A stretch of DNA of 64,000 bases, from assembly GCF_003352045.1 (NCBI RefSeq), contig NZ_CP025815.1, positions 2,728,001-2,792,000 on the forward strand, in the 5' to 3' direction. The stretch comes from Sulfitobacter sp. JL08. GTDB taxonomy: Bacteria > Pseudomonadota > Alphaproteobacteria > Rhodobacterales > Rhodobacteraceae. This document shows, one piece after another, positions 26,224 through 34,313 of this stretch. Within the stretch, counting starts at the first letter, position 1, and each line of letters starts with the position of its first letter. The notes beneath the pieces are model-generated. The model was not told the DNA's origin and did no database searches. It saw only the letters and a list, made by a program, of their open reading frames with translations. The position numbers were made by a program, and so were the translations under genes.

Positions 26224-27798
26224 TTAGGATTTCTGGAACATGGCGAGCATGCGCCGTGTCACGAGGAAACCCCCGAAGATGTTAATTCCGGCCATAAAGA
26301 CCGATAGAGCCGCCAGCAGGATCACGAGAAATGATCCTGATCCGATCTGCATGAGCGCACCCAGAATAATGATCGACGAGATTGCGTTGGTGATGGCCAT
26401 CAGCGGGGTATGCAGACTGTGCGCAACCCCCCAGATCACCTGAAAACCGACAAAGACCGCCAGGACGAAAACGATGAAATGCTGCATAAAGCTGGCCGGA
26501 GCGACCAGCCCGACAGCCAGCACCAGGGCACCGCCGACAGCCAGCAATGTGACCTGATTGCGGGTCTGCTGCTTGAACGCGGCAAGTTCGGCCGCGCGCT
26601 TTTCTTCGGCGGTCGGTTCCTTGACCTTTTCCTTGGGTTTGGCCGCAATCGCCTGCACCTTGGGCGGCGGGGGCGGGAACGTCACCTCTTTGGCGTGGGT
26701 CACGGTGGCCCCGCGGATCACATCATCTTCCATGTCGTGATTGATCACACCGTCTTTTTCCGGTGTCAGATCGGCCATCATGTGGCGGACATTGGTCGCA
26801 TAAAGTGTCGAGCTTTGCGCCGCCATCCGGCTGGGAAAGTCGGTGTAGCCGATGATCGTGACACCGTTGTCGGTCACAACCTTTTCATCTGCCACGGTCA
26901 GTTCGCAATTGCCGCCCCGCTCTGCCGCCAGATCGACAATGACCGATCCGGGCTTCATCGCTTCGACCATATCCTTGGTCCACAGGATCGGCGCGGCGCG
27001 GTTGGGGATCAGTGCCGTGGTGATCACGATATCGATATCGGGGGCCAGTTCGCGGAATTTCTCAAGCTGTTTGGCCTGAAATTCAGGGCTGGACGGGGGC
27101 GCATACCCGCCTGTCGCCGCGCCATCCGGCAGTTCGCTGGCGTCAAATTCCAGAAACACGAACTCTGCGCCCATGCTTTCGATCTGTTCGGCCACTTCGG
27201 GGCGCACATCAAACGCATAGGTGATCGCACCCAGCGATGTGGCGGTGCCGATGGCGGCCAATCCGGCCACACCGGCGCCCACAACCAGAACCTTGGCCGG
27301 GGGCACCTTGCCTGCGGCAGTCACCTGCCCGGTGAAAAAGCGCCCGAAATTGTTACCGGCCTCGATCACGGCGCGGTAGCCTGCGATATTCGCCATCGAG
27401 CTGAGCGCATCCATTTTCTGCGCACGGCTGATGCGTGGCACCATATCCATCGCGATCACGGTGGCGCCCTTGGACGCAGCCAGATCCATCAGTTTTTCAT
27501 TGGACCCGGGGTAAAAGAACGAAATCAGGGTTTGCCCGTCGGTCAGGCGCTTGGCTTCTGTTTCGGTGGGGGGGCGGACTTTGGCCACCACGTCAGAGCC
27601 TTTGAACAGGGCCGCCGCGGTCTTTGCAATCTTGACGCCGGCCGCCTTGTAGGCCGCATCGGAAAACCCGGCAGCGACACCAGCGCCCGATTCAACCAGA
27701 CACTCATGGCCCAGCTTTTGCAATTGAACGGCACTGTCGGGGGTCATGGCCACGCGTGCCTCGCCCTCAAAGACTTCTTTGGGTGTTCCGATCTTCAA
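26224..27798 (-). CDS. pntA: NAD(P) transhydrogenase subunit alpha
   Basis: NAD(H)-binding subunit with attached membrane segments. The 524-residue protein starts [20 protein letters not shown], has the RQD-type and NAD-binding region with [20 protein letters not shown] and [19 protein letters not shown], a proline-rich linker near 370-385, and about four C-terminal helices from about 410. The start codon is TTG: GGGGGA lies 8 bases upstream, the protein then begins exactly as its family does, and no ATG or GTG is available in frame nearby. PntA is a single chain, not split into PntAa/PntAb as in some relatives. Confidence 0.95.
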   Translation of the reverse strand: MKIGTPKEVFEGEARVAMTPDSAVQLQKLGHECLVESGAGVAAGFSDAAYKAAGVKIAKTAAALFKGSDVVAKVRPPTETEAKRLTDGQTLISFFYPGSNEKLMDLAASKGATVIAMDMVPRISRAQKMDALSSMANIAGYRAVIEAGNNFGRFFTGQVTAAGKVPPAKVLVVGAGVAGLAAIGTATSLGAITYAFDVRPEVAEQIESMGAEFVFLEFDASELPDGAATGGYAPPSSPEFQAKQLEKFRELAPDIDIVITTALIPNRAAPILWTKDMVEAMKPGSVIVDLAAERGGNCELTVADEKVVTDNGVTIIGYTDFPSRMAAQSSTLYATNVRHMMADLTPEKDGVINHDMEDDVIRGATVTHAKEVTFPPPPPKVQAIAAKPKEKVKEPTAEEKRAAELAAFKQQTRNQVTLLAVGGALVLAVGLVAPASFMQHFIVFVLAVFVGFQVIWGVAHSLHTPLMAITNAISSIIILGALMQIGSGSFLVILLAALSVFMAGINIFGGFLVTRRMLAMFQKS

Positions 27799-27871
27799 CT
27801 TGAATTCCCCCGTCTGGTAGATTTCATTTTGCCGCAGGGCAGCATGCGGCGTCAGGTTAGTTCCCTAGCGC

Positions 27872-27888
27872 GCGCAATATAGTTGCGC
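27872..27888. promoter_or_regulatory. Inverted repeat in the pntA promoter region
   Basis: GCGCAA-TATAG-TTGCGC is a 6-5-6 inverted repeat 74 bases before the pntA start. Its AT centre reads CTATATT on the reverse strand and could be the -10 element, so a bound factor would block or reshape the promoter. No regulator gene is adjacent. Confidence 0.45.
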
Positions 27889-27929
27889 AAGCAATAGAGG
27901 CGATTGAAATAGAATTTTTCGCAATTGAT

Positions 27930-28379
27930 CTAAACCCAGCGGCGCACCTTGCCTTCGTAGCGGGCAAAATCCATCCGGAAGGTGCGCCGCATCCGGTTTT
28001 CTTCGGGGATGATGAACCGCTTTTCCAGAACCCAGACGAAAACCGGCACCAGCGCCAGCGACGGCACCGCATCCCAGCGCAGGATCAAACCTGCCAGAAT
28101 AAGAACGTCGCCCAGATAGATCGGGTTTCGCGATTTGCTGAATATGCCAGACTGGATCAGCCGTTCAGGTGTCTGGTGCGGTACGATTGTTGTCTTATGA
28201 CGTCGGAATTCAACAAAAGCCATCAGCGCCAGGATTATTCCGCCACCGATCAGAATGCCCGCCGCAAATCCGGCCCACGCTCCGCCAAAATCCAGCCCGA
28301 ATGAAAAATAGGACGACTGCACCCACGCCAGCGCAACAAATCCGGCCAGCCAGACAGGGGGCGTATCCAGCCATTTCAT
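27930..28379 (-). CDS. Isoprenylcysteine carboxyl methyltransferase-like membrane protein
   Basis: Small integral-membrane methyltransferase-family protein (ICMT/PEMT-like). The 149-residue chain has three to four hydrophobic segments, and the family core VPHQTPERLIQSGIFSKSRNPIYLGDVL, in which the RNPIYLG block binds S-adenosylmethionine, followed by EENRMRRTFRMDFARYEGKVRRW. The true substrate in bacteria is unknown. The ATG at 28379 is chosen because the family N-terminus starts there; an open extension runs back into the MBL-fold gene. It lies 58 bases downstream of that gene on the same strand and may share its transcript. Confidence 0.8.
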   Translation of the reverse strand: MKWLDTPPVWLAGFVALAWVQSSYFSFGLDFGGAWAGFAAGILIGGGIILALMAFVEFRRHKTTIVPHQTPERLIQSGIFSKSRNPIYLGDVLILAGLILRWDAVPSLALVPVFVWVLEKRFIIPEENRMRRTFRMDFARYEGKVRRWV

Positions 28380-28437
28380 CGCGGACAGGTTCCGCGTTGC
28401 AAACCGAACCGGTCGCCCCCCATGCAGCAGATTTGCA

Positions 28438-29385
28438 CTATTCCCACTCCATCTCTTCGAACACGCGGCCTGCATTTTTTGTAGCAAGCTCTTCAAACGT
28501 ATCAAGCCCGGCCCAGTTTGACTGATCCACATAATAGGCGCCGGCCAGATCGCCGCCATGATCGATATAAGCACCGATTTTGGCGCGCAAATCCACCAGA
28601 TAATCCAATGTGTACCGGCGGACCTGATCAAAATTGGTCGGGTGGCCATGTCCGGGGATCACATATGTCGGTGCTAGGGGTTCCAGTGCCGTTTCCCATG
28701 TTTCTATCCAGCACGAGGTGCAGGTATGTGCGAAAATCGGCAGCATCCGTTCGTGAAACGCGATGTCACCCGTAATCATGATGTTCCATTGCGGTATCCA
28801 GATCTGCGCGTCGCCGGGATCATGGGCAGGCCCCAGATGCAGCACCTGTATGTCTACGCCCCCCAAAGTCAGGTCATACCGGTCCTCGAACGACAGGTTG
28901 GCATGGACCACATCAGTTCCTTCGGCCTTGTCACGGTTATACCGCTGCATGCCTTGAAGGATGAAATCACCGTTTTCCATCGTTTCGGCAATCGCGTCCT
29001 GATGGGCCAGAATATCTACACCCTGTTCCGCCCAATAGCCGTTGCCCAGCATCGCATGGCCCTGCCCGTTTTCATTGATCACCAGAACCACAGGTTGGTC
29101 TGTGACCGCCCTGATCTCATCATGCAATGCGGCGGCCAGACGATAGGACGCACCCGAATTTATCACCACAACCCCTTCATCCGTCAAGATAAATGACAGG
29201 TTGTTGTTGTGGCCCGCGTTTTCATAGGTCGGCGGTGCCGTGGCCCCGATTGCGGAATACACATGCGGTATGAATTCAACGGGTTTGGAATACAGCTCTG
29301 ATTGCGGATACTGGTCGGCGATCTCTTCGCTGGCCTGCGCAATGCCGGCTGTCAGGATCAGAATGGCACCCAAAAAATACTTCAT
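28438..29385 (-). CDS. Secreted MBL-fold protein with substituted metal-binding motif
   Basis: A 315-residue metallo-beta-lactamase-fold protein with a signal peptide (cleavage likely after residue 18, IAQA). It resembles the quinoprotein-relay / SoxH-like branch. The usual H-x-H-x-D-H motif should fall in VINENGQGHAMLGN (102-115); aligned on the flanking V-I-N and L-G-N, the four ligands become Asn106, Gln108, His110 and Ala111. Later ligands look conserved: His188 in GPAHDPGD, Asp207 in MITGDIAF and His246/His248 in PGHGHP. It also carries a CTSC pair at 222-225. It may be a one-metal enzyme, a binding protein, or have changed chemistry. Probably cotranscribed with the methyltransferase-like gene. 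Confidence 0.82.
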   Translation of the reverse strand: MKYFLGAILILTAGIAQASEEIADQYPQSELYSKPVEFIPHVYSAIGATAPPTYENAGHNNNLSFILTDEGVVVINSGASYRLAAALHDEIRAVTDQPVVLVINENGQGHAMLGNGYWAEQGVDILAHQDAIAETMENGDFILQGMQRYNRDKAEGTDVVHANLSFEDRYDLTLGGVDIQVLHLGPAHDPGDAQIWIPQWNIMITGDIAFHERMLPIFAHTCTSCWIETWETALEPLAPTYVIPGHGHPTNFDQVRRYTLDYLVDLRAKIGAYIDHGGDLAGAYYVDQSNWAGLDTFEELATKNAGRVFEEMEWE

Positions 29386-29495
29386 GGCAGCTCCTTTCGC
29401 TCACATCACATTCACAGATACGAATGGGTAAGTAAAGCCGTTGCTTGCCCCCCGGCCATACCCCGCTAAGCTGCGTGAAAAGAGGAGAATTGCAG

Positions 29496-30248
29496 ATGCA
29501 GTTAAGCGGGAAACATGCCTTTGTCACCGGCGGGGGATCGGGCATCGGGCTGGCAATCGCACAGGCGCTGGCCGATAACGGGGCCCACGTCACGATCACC
29601 GGGCGCCGCCAACAGGTACTGGATCGGGTGGCCACAGATCAGATCACAGGTCTGGCAATGGATGTCCGCGACGAAAGCGATGTCAGAAAGGTCATGTCGC
29701 AGGCCGTGCAAGCCCATGGCCCGATCCAGATTTGTGTTGCAAATGCCGGCATCGCCGAAGGGCGCGCCTTGCACAAGACAGACATGGCATTCTGGCGCAA
29801 CATCATGGCCACCAATCTGGACGGCGCCTTTCTGACCATCCGCGAGGCGATGAACAGCATGGTGCAAACCGACTGGGGCCGCGTGATCACTGTATCGTCC
29901 ATTGCGGGGGTGCGCGGGTTGAAAGGTGCGTCGGCCTATACCGCATCCAAACACGGGCTGATCGGGCTGACCCGCGCCCTGAGCGAGGATTACATGGGCA
30001 AACCCTATACGTTCAACGCGTTGTGCCCGGGTTATGTGGATACGAACATCGTGGCGCAAAACACCACCAGCATTGCCGAACGCACGGGCATTTCAACCGA
30101 TGAGGCCCGAAACCTTATGATCAAGGCCAACCGGCACCAGCGTCTGATCGCGCCCGACGAAGTTGCCACCGCAGCGTTGTGGCTGTGTTTGCCCGGATCG
30201 CAAAGCGTGAACGGTCAATCTATCGAAATCGCTGGCGGTCAGATTTAG
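29496..30248 (+). CDS. Short-chain dehydrogenase/reductase, 3-hydroxybutyrate dehydrogenase-like
   Basis: Rossmann-fold NAD(P)-dependent oxidoreductase. The 250-residue protein has TGGGSGIG at 11-18, DVRD at 56-59, NAG at 83-85, and the catalytic triad Ser135, Tyr148, Lys152 in YTASK. CPGYVDTNIV and the C-terminal GGQI are standard for classical SDRs. General shape resembles 3-hydroxyacyl or 3-hydroxybutyrate dehydrogenases but the substrate is not assured. The start is fixed by AGAGGAGA seven bases upstream. It is divergent from the MBL-fold gene and 78 bases before kynU. Confidence 0.85.
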   Translation: MQLSGKHAFVTGGGSGIGLAIAQALADNGAHVTITGRRQQVLDRVATDQITGLAMDVRDESDVRKVMSQAVQAHGPIQICVANAGIAEGRALHKTDMAFWRNIMATNLDGAFLTIREAMNSMVQTDWGRVITVSSIAGVRGLKGASAYTASKHGLIGLTRALSEDYMGKPYTFNALCPGYVDTNIVAQNTTSIAERTGISTDEARNLMIKANRHQRLIAPDEVATAALWLCLPGSQSVNGQSIEIAGGQI

Positions 30249-30326
30249 GCCACGGCTTTACACACAGCGTTTCGGGGCGTATGCCCGCAGATATACTTTA
30301 AGCCTAAAATACCTGATGAGGGCCAG

Positions 30327-31520
30327 ATGACCGATTTCGCCGCCACCAAAGCCATGTTCGATCTGCCCGAAGGCATGATATATCTGGATGGCAATTCGCT
30401 TGGCCCCCTGCCTAAATCAGCCCCTGCCCGACTGGACGGGATGCTGCGGGACGAATGGGGCAAAATGCTGATCACCGGCTGGAACAAGGCCGGCTGGATG
30501 GCGCAACCGATGACAATCGGCGACCGTGTCGGCGCAATGATCGGCGCCGAAGCCGGCCATGTGGTCATGGGCGATACCCTGACCATCAAGGTGTTTCAGG
30601 CGCTGGCCGCTGCACTTGATCTGGCGCAGGACCGCAAGGTGATCCTGTCTGACAACGGCAATTTCCCGACCGATCTGTATATGGCGCAAGGGTTGCTGAA
30701 CACGCTGGATCGCGGTCACGAATTGCGCATCGTCGATCCAGAAGATGTTGCCGATGCGATCAATGATGATGTGGCCGTTATGATGCTGACCGAGGTGGAT
30801 TACCGCACGGGCCGGATGCACGATATGGCCGCCCTGACCAAAAAGGCGCATGACCACGGCATTCTAACGGTCTGGGATCTGGCCCATTCCGCAGGCGCGA
30901 TCCCGGTGGATGTCGCAGCAGCGGGCGCGGATTTCGCGGTGGGGTGCAGTTACAAATACCTGAATGGCGGCCCCGGCGCGCCAGCGTTCATCTATGTCGC
31001 GCCGCGCCACGCCTATCACATCAAACCGGCCCTGTCAGGCTGGCTGGGCCATGCCGCCCCTTTCGCCTTTGATCTGGACTATCGCCCGGGGCAAGGCATC
31101 GAACGGATGCGCGTGGGCACACCGCCGGTCCTGCAGATGACCGCGCTGGAATGCGCGCTTGATATCTGGGACATGGCCGATATGACAGATGTGCGCGCCA
31201 AATCAATGGAACTGACGGACCTGTTTGTGGAACTGGTCGAACGCAAATGCCCGCAACTGACACTGGCCAGCCCGCGAGATGCTGCGCGGCGCGGTTCGCA
31301 GGTATCGTTCCGCTTTGAACAGGGATACGCGGCGATGCAGGCGTTAATCGCACGCGGAGTGATCGGCGATTTCCGGATGCCGGATGTGATGCGATTTGGC
31401 TTTACACCGCTGTACATCGACGTGAACGATGTACGCCAAGCTGTTGATATCATGGCTGACGTGATGGAAAACAAACTGTGGGACCGCGACGAATACAAGG
31501 TTCGCGCCGCAGTCACATGA
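30327..31520 (+). CDS. kynU: Kynureninase
   Basis: PLP enzyme that cleaves kynurenine to anthranilate and alanine in tryptophan breakdown. The 397-residue protein shows LDGNSLGPLP at 20-29, SDNGNFPTDLYMAQG at 108-122, WDLAHS with PLP-contact Asp184, and the Schiff-base Lys210 in GCSYKYLNGGPGAPAF, all typical of kynureninase. GAGGG seven bases upstream sets the start. The stop overlaps the acetyltransferase gene as ATGA, and kynA follows, so three genes are coupled. No kynurenine formamidase is present in the window. Confidence 0.95.
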   Translation: MTDFAATKAMFDLPEGMIYLDGNSLGPLPKSAPARLDGMLRDEWGKMLITGWNKAGWMAQPMTIGDRVGAMIGAEAGHVVMGDTLTIKVFQALAAALDLAQDRKVILSDNGNFPTDLYMAQGLLNTLDRGHELRIVDPEDVADAINDDVAVMMLTEVDYRTGRMHDMAALTKKAHDHGILTVWDLAHSAGAIPVDVAAAGADFAVGCSYKYLNGGPGAPAFIYVAPRHAYHIKPALSGWLGHAAPFAFDLDYRPGQGIERMRVGTPPVLQMTALECALDIWDMADMTDVRAKSMELTDLFVELVERKCPQLTLASPRDAARRGSQVSFRFEQGYAAMQALIARGVIGDFRMPDVMRFGFTPLYIDVNDVRQAVDIMADVMENKLWDRDEYKVRAAVT

Positions 31521-31999
31521 CACCGCTGATCCGCCCCTATCACCCGCAGGATCGCGCAGCATGCGCTGCGGTTTTCTACCGGGCCGTGCGCGAAGGCGCC
31601 GCAGAATATTACAGCACAGACCAGCGCGCCGCTTGGGCCCTTGCAAGCGCGCCGGATGATGCCACACCCGACCGCCTGCTGAACCAGCATTGCCGGGTTG
31701 CCGAACAGGATGGGCAAATCATCGGGTTCATGTCTTTGACCGCCGAGGGCTATCTGGACATGGCCTTTGTTCTGCCCGAGGCCAAAGGCACAGGCGTGGC
31801 CGATGCGCTGTATCGCGCGCTGATGAAACGTGCAAAGCAAGACAATATGACCACCCTGACCGTGCATGCCAGCCTTGGCGCACGGAAATTCTTTGAAAAG
31901 CACGGCTGGCAGATTGACTGCAGGGAGCAGCATCCCGTCAACGGACAGACATTAGAACGCTTTCATATGTCACTGATGCAAAAGGATATTGCAACATGA
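31517..31999 (+). CDS. GNAT-family N-acetyltransferase inside the kyn operon
   Basis: A 160-residue GNAT-fold protein. The acetyl-CoA pyrophosphate loop is in [19 protein letters not shown], preceded by the beta4 strand GYLDMAF and followed by [18 protein letters not shown], the usual beta5-to-end GNAT pattern. It is locked between kynU and kynA by 4-base ATGA overlaps at both ends, so it is made in step with the tryptophan-degrading enzymes. Whether it acetylates a kynurenine-pathway amine or is a passenger cannot be told. Confidence 0.82.
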   Translation: MTPLIRPYHPQDRAACAAVFYRAVREGAAEYYSTDQRAAWALASAPDDATPDRLLNQHCRVAEQDGQIIGFMSLTAEGYLDMAFVLPEAKGTGVADALYRALMKRAKQDNMTTLTVHASLGARKFFEKHGWQIDCREQHPVNGQTLERFHMSLMQKDIAT

Positions 32000-32829
32000 C
32001 CGATCCCTACGACCCCACCAAAGAAGGCGCGCAAATGTCCTTTGACGGGCGTATGTCCTATGGCGATTATCTGAGCCTGTCAGCCCTGCTGGACGCACAG
32101 CATCCGGTGTCAGACGCGCATGACGAAATGCTGTTCATCATCCAGCACCAGACATCGGAATTATGGATGCGGCTGGCGATACACGAACTGACAGCGGCGC
32201 GCGCGACGCTGCAAACGGGTGACCGCCGCCCTGCGTTCAAGATGCTGGCGCGCGTCTCGCGCATTTTCGAACAGCTGAACAATGCATGGGATGTTCTGCG
32301 CACCATGACGCCCAGCGATTACACCGCCTTTCGCGACTCACTTGGCCAGTCTTCGGGCTTTCAATCGCATCAGTACCGTCAGATCGAATTCGTTCTGGGC
32401 AATCGCAACCCCGCGATGCTGCGCCCGCATGCACACCGCCCGGACATAACGGCCCTGTTGCAGGCCGAACTGGCGACTCCGTCACTCTATGATGTGGCAT
32501 TGCAGGCGCTACATGCCTCGATTCCCCTGCCGGAGGAGGCACTGCACCGCGATATCGCCATGCCGCATACCCCCAGCGATGCCATCATCGCCGCCTGGAG
32601 CAAGGTCTATCGCGCGCCGCAAACCCATTGGGAACTTTATGAACTGGCGGAAAAGCTGGTCGATCTTGAAGATTACTTTCGCCGCTGGCGGTTCAATCAT
32701 GTGACCACGGTGGAACGTGTCATCGGCTTCAAACGCGGCACCGGCGGGACCGGCGGCGTCAGTTACCTCAGGAAGATGCTTGAGGTCGAACTGTTTCCGG
32801 AGCTTTGGCATCTGCGGACCGGCCTTTGA
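31996..32829 (+). CDS. kynA: Tryptophan 2,3-dioxygenase
   Basis: Haem enzyme that opens the indole ring of tryptophan to N-formylkynurenine. The 277-residue protein has [11 protein letters not shown] at 48-58 with distal His51, the haem-ligand His235 in [19 protein letters not shown], and the substrate loop KRGTGGTGG at 246-254. Length fits bacterial TDO. The start overlaps the acetyltransferase stop. Its last 62 bases also encode the C-terminal tail of the convergent HemG-like gene on the other strand. Confidence 0.96.
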   Translation: MTDPYDPTKEGAQMSFDGRMSYGDYLSLSALLDAQHPVSDAHDEMLFIIQHQTSELWMRLAIHELTAARATLQTGDRRPAFKMLARVSRIFEQLNNAWDVLRTMTPSDYTAFRDSLGQSSGFQSHQYRQIEFVLGNRNPAMLRPHAHRPDITALLQAELATPSLYDVALQALHASIPLPEEALHRDIAMPHTPSDAIIAAWSKVYRAPQTHWELYELAEKLVDLEDYFRRWRFNHVTTVERVIGFKRGTGGTGGVSYLRKMLEVELFPELWHLRTGL

Positions 32830-33271
32830 AGCTGACGAAATCCTTTACGATGTCAGCCAGTTTGGCCCAATCCGTGTATTCCCGATCCGCGTGCGGATCG
32901 ACGTCCTGATCCATCTTTGCCGCGATATAGCGCATCGCCCACGATTTGAAGAAATCGTACTGCGTGAAACGAAACGCACCGGCAACCTGGTGGATCGACA
33001 ACGGGCGCAATCCGGCCTTGTCGCAGAATTCGGCCGCAATCCGGTCCAGATCGGCCAGTTCCTTTTGCAAACGGCCCATATGGACCGATCCGGCCAGAAT
33101 GACCGCATCCGCCTGCCCCAAAGTACCGCCATCATCATCGGCAGCGCGCAACATTTCGACCGAATGGCCCATGGCCATCAATCTGTCAGCGCAATACCGC
33201 GCGATTTTTCGGGTCTGCCCCTCGGTCGAGGCGTAAACGATAAGTATTTTCCGGGCGTCAGAATGTGTCAT
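32768..33271 (-). CDS. HemG-like flavodoxin-domain protein
   Basis: Flavodoxin-fold protein of the HemG (protoporphyrinogen oxidase) type. The 167-residue chain has an FMN phosphate loop [12 protein letters not shown] at 13-24, [16 protein letters not shown], and the HemG-like long insert with [20 protein letters not shown]. The last ~18 residues ([18 protein letters not shown]) are low-complexity and encoded antisense to the end of kynA, which suggests an older stop was lost. Haem-pathway function is likely by family but not proven. It may follow the amidotransferase-like gene in one transcript (44-base gap). Confidence 0.78.
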   Translation of the reverse strand: MTHSDARKILIVYASTEGQTRKIARYCADRLMAMGHSVEMLRAADDDGGTLGQADAVILAGSVHMGRLQKELADLDRIAAEFCDKAGLRPLSIHQVAGAFRFTQYDFFKSWAMRYIAAKMDQDVDPHADREYTDWAKLADIVKDFVSFKGRSADAKAPETVRPQASS

Positions 33272-33315
33272 GCGCCCAAAGTAAATCGTGTGATTTGAGT
33301 TTGTATTGCTTTGCG

Positions 33316-34119
33316 TTAAAGCTGCGCGGCTATTTTTGAAATTTCCGATGTGTCGTCATGCGCCGCCCAGTCCCTGACTGCTGCGCCGAACGCCTCGAAA
33401 AGGGGGCGCGATACGGGATCGTTGCAGGCGTCCCATTCCGGATGCCACTGAACCGACAGGGTAAAGCCCTTGGCACCTTGTATATAGATCGCCTCGGGCG
33501 TGCCATCAGGCGCGTATCCGTCGATTACGATATCCTTGCCCGGTGTCTTGATACCCTGCCCGTGCAAGGTGTTTGTCATCACTTCGGTGGCGCCCATAAC
33601 ACCGTGGAATACTCCGTTTTCTGTAAACCGCACCTTGTGGCGCAGTTCGAATTTTTCTTCCAACGTGCCATCGGGCGGCATGCGGTGGTTCATTCGCCCC
33701 GGCAAATCCCGGATTTCCGGATAAAGCGTTCCCCCCATCGCGACATTCACCTCTTGAAAACCGCGGCACACACCCAGAAACGGCTGCCCGCGCGCCACAC
33801 AGGCGCGCACCAGTGGCAGCACAATAGCATCACGCGCGCGATCAAACGTACCATGTGCTTCGGTTTCCGCCTCGCCATATTCCTCGGGATGCACGTTCGG
33901 GCGTCCACCTGTCAGCATGAAACCGTCGCATACGTCCAAAAGCTCATCCACCGATACAAACCGGGGATCGGCCGGGATCAGCATGGGCAGACAGCCGGAC
34001 ACATCGGCAATCGCAGCCGAATTCATCGTCCCGCCCGCGTGGGCCGGATACTGGTCATTCAGCAGATACTGATTTGAAATAATGCCGACAATCGGGCGCT
34101 GCGGGCTGCGACGGACCAT
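33316..34119 (-). CDS. Class I glutamine-amidotransferase-like hydrolase (PuuD family)
   Basis: Gamma-glutamyl-GABA hydrolase-type enzyme, which in polyamine catabolism frees GABA. The 267-residue protein carries the nucleophile Cys118 in FLGVCRGFQEVNV and the His226/Glu228 pair in VQWHPEWD, completing the triad, along with MLTGGRPNVHPEEYG. No other Puu genes are nearby, so another gamma-glutamyl substrate is possible. I start at ATG 34119 because AGGGAAAA lies just upstream; a GTG eight codons earlier is an alternative. It is divergent from pepN. Confidence 0.85.
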   Translation of the reverse strand: MVRRSPQRPIVGIISNQYLLNDQYPAHAGGTMNSAAIADVSGCLPMLIPADPRFVSVDELLDVCDGFMLTGGRPNVHPEEYGEAETEAHGTFDRARDAIVLPLVRACVARGQPFLGVCRGFQEVNVAMGGTLYPEIRDLPGRMNHRMPPDGTLEEKFELRHKVRFTENGVFHGVMGATEVMTNTLHGQGIKTPGKDIVIDGYAPDGTPEAIYIQGAKGFTLSVQWHPEWDACNDPVSRPLFEAFGAAVRDWAAHDDTSEISKIAAQL

Positions 34120-34187
34120 GATTTTCCCTGTTATGGACTTCACGCGCTTATAAAATGCCTTTTAACCCTATGCCAGTGGCTTCGTGC

Positions 34188-34203
34188 GCACACGCGCGTG
34201 TGC
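34188..34203. repeat. Perfect 16-bp palindrome in the pepN divergent region
   Basis: GCACACGCGCGTGTGC reads the same on both strands. It sits 69 bases after the start of the amidotransferase-like gene and 111 bases before pepN. A dimeric regulator or Z-DNA-prone alternating purine/pyrimidine tract are both possible. A related 12-bp palindrome GCACGCGCGTGC lies at 19323. Confidence 0.5.
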
Positions 34204-34313
34204 CCAATTGCACAATGGCGGGTTCCAACCCGGTTAAAGCTCGGCCAAACCCTGCTTGCAGCGGATGCGCAATCTTTCTACCGTCTGCGCGTTCCCAGCC
34301 CGAAAGGTTCCCC

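Noticed and set aside
26410-27882. 490-codon open frame on the plus strand opposite pntA
   Set aside because: pntA is unmistakable on the other strand and the antisense product is His/Gly/Arg-rich shadow sequence.
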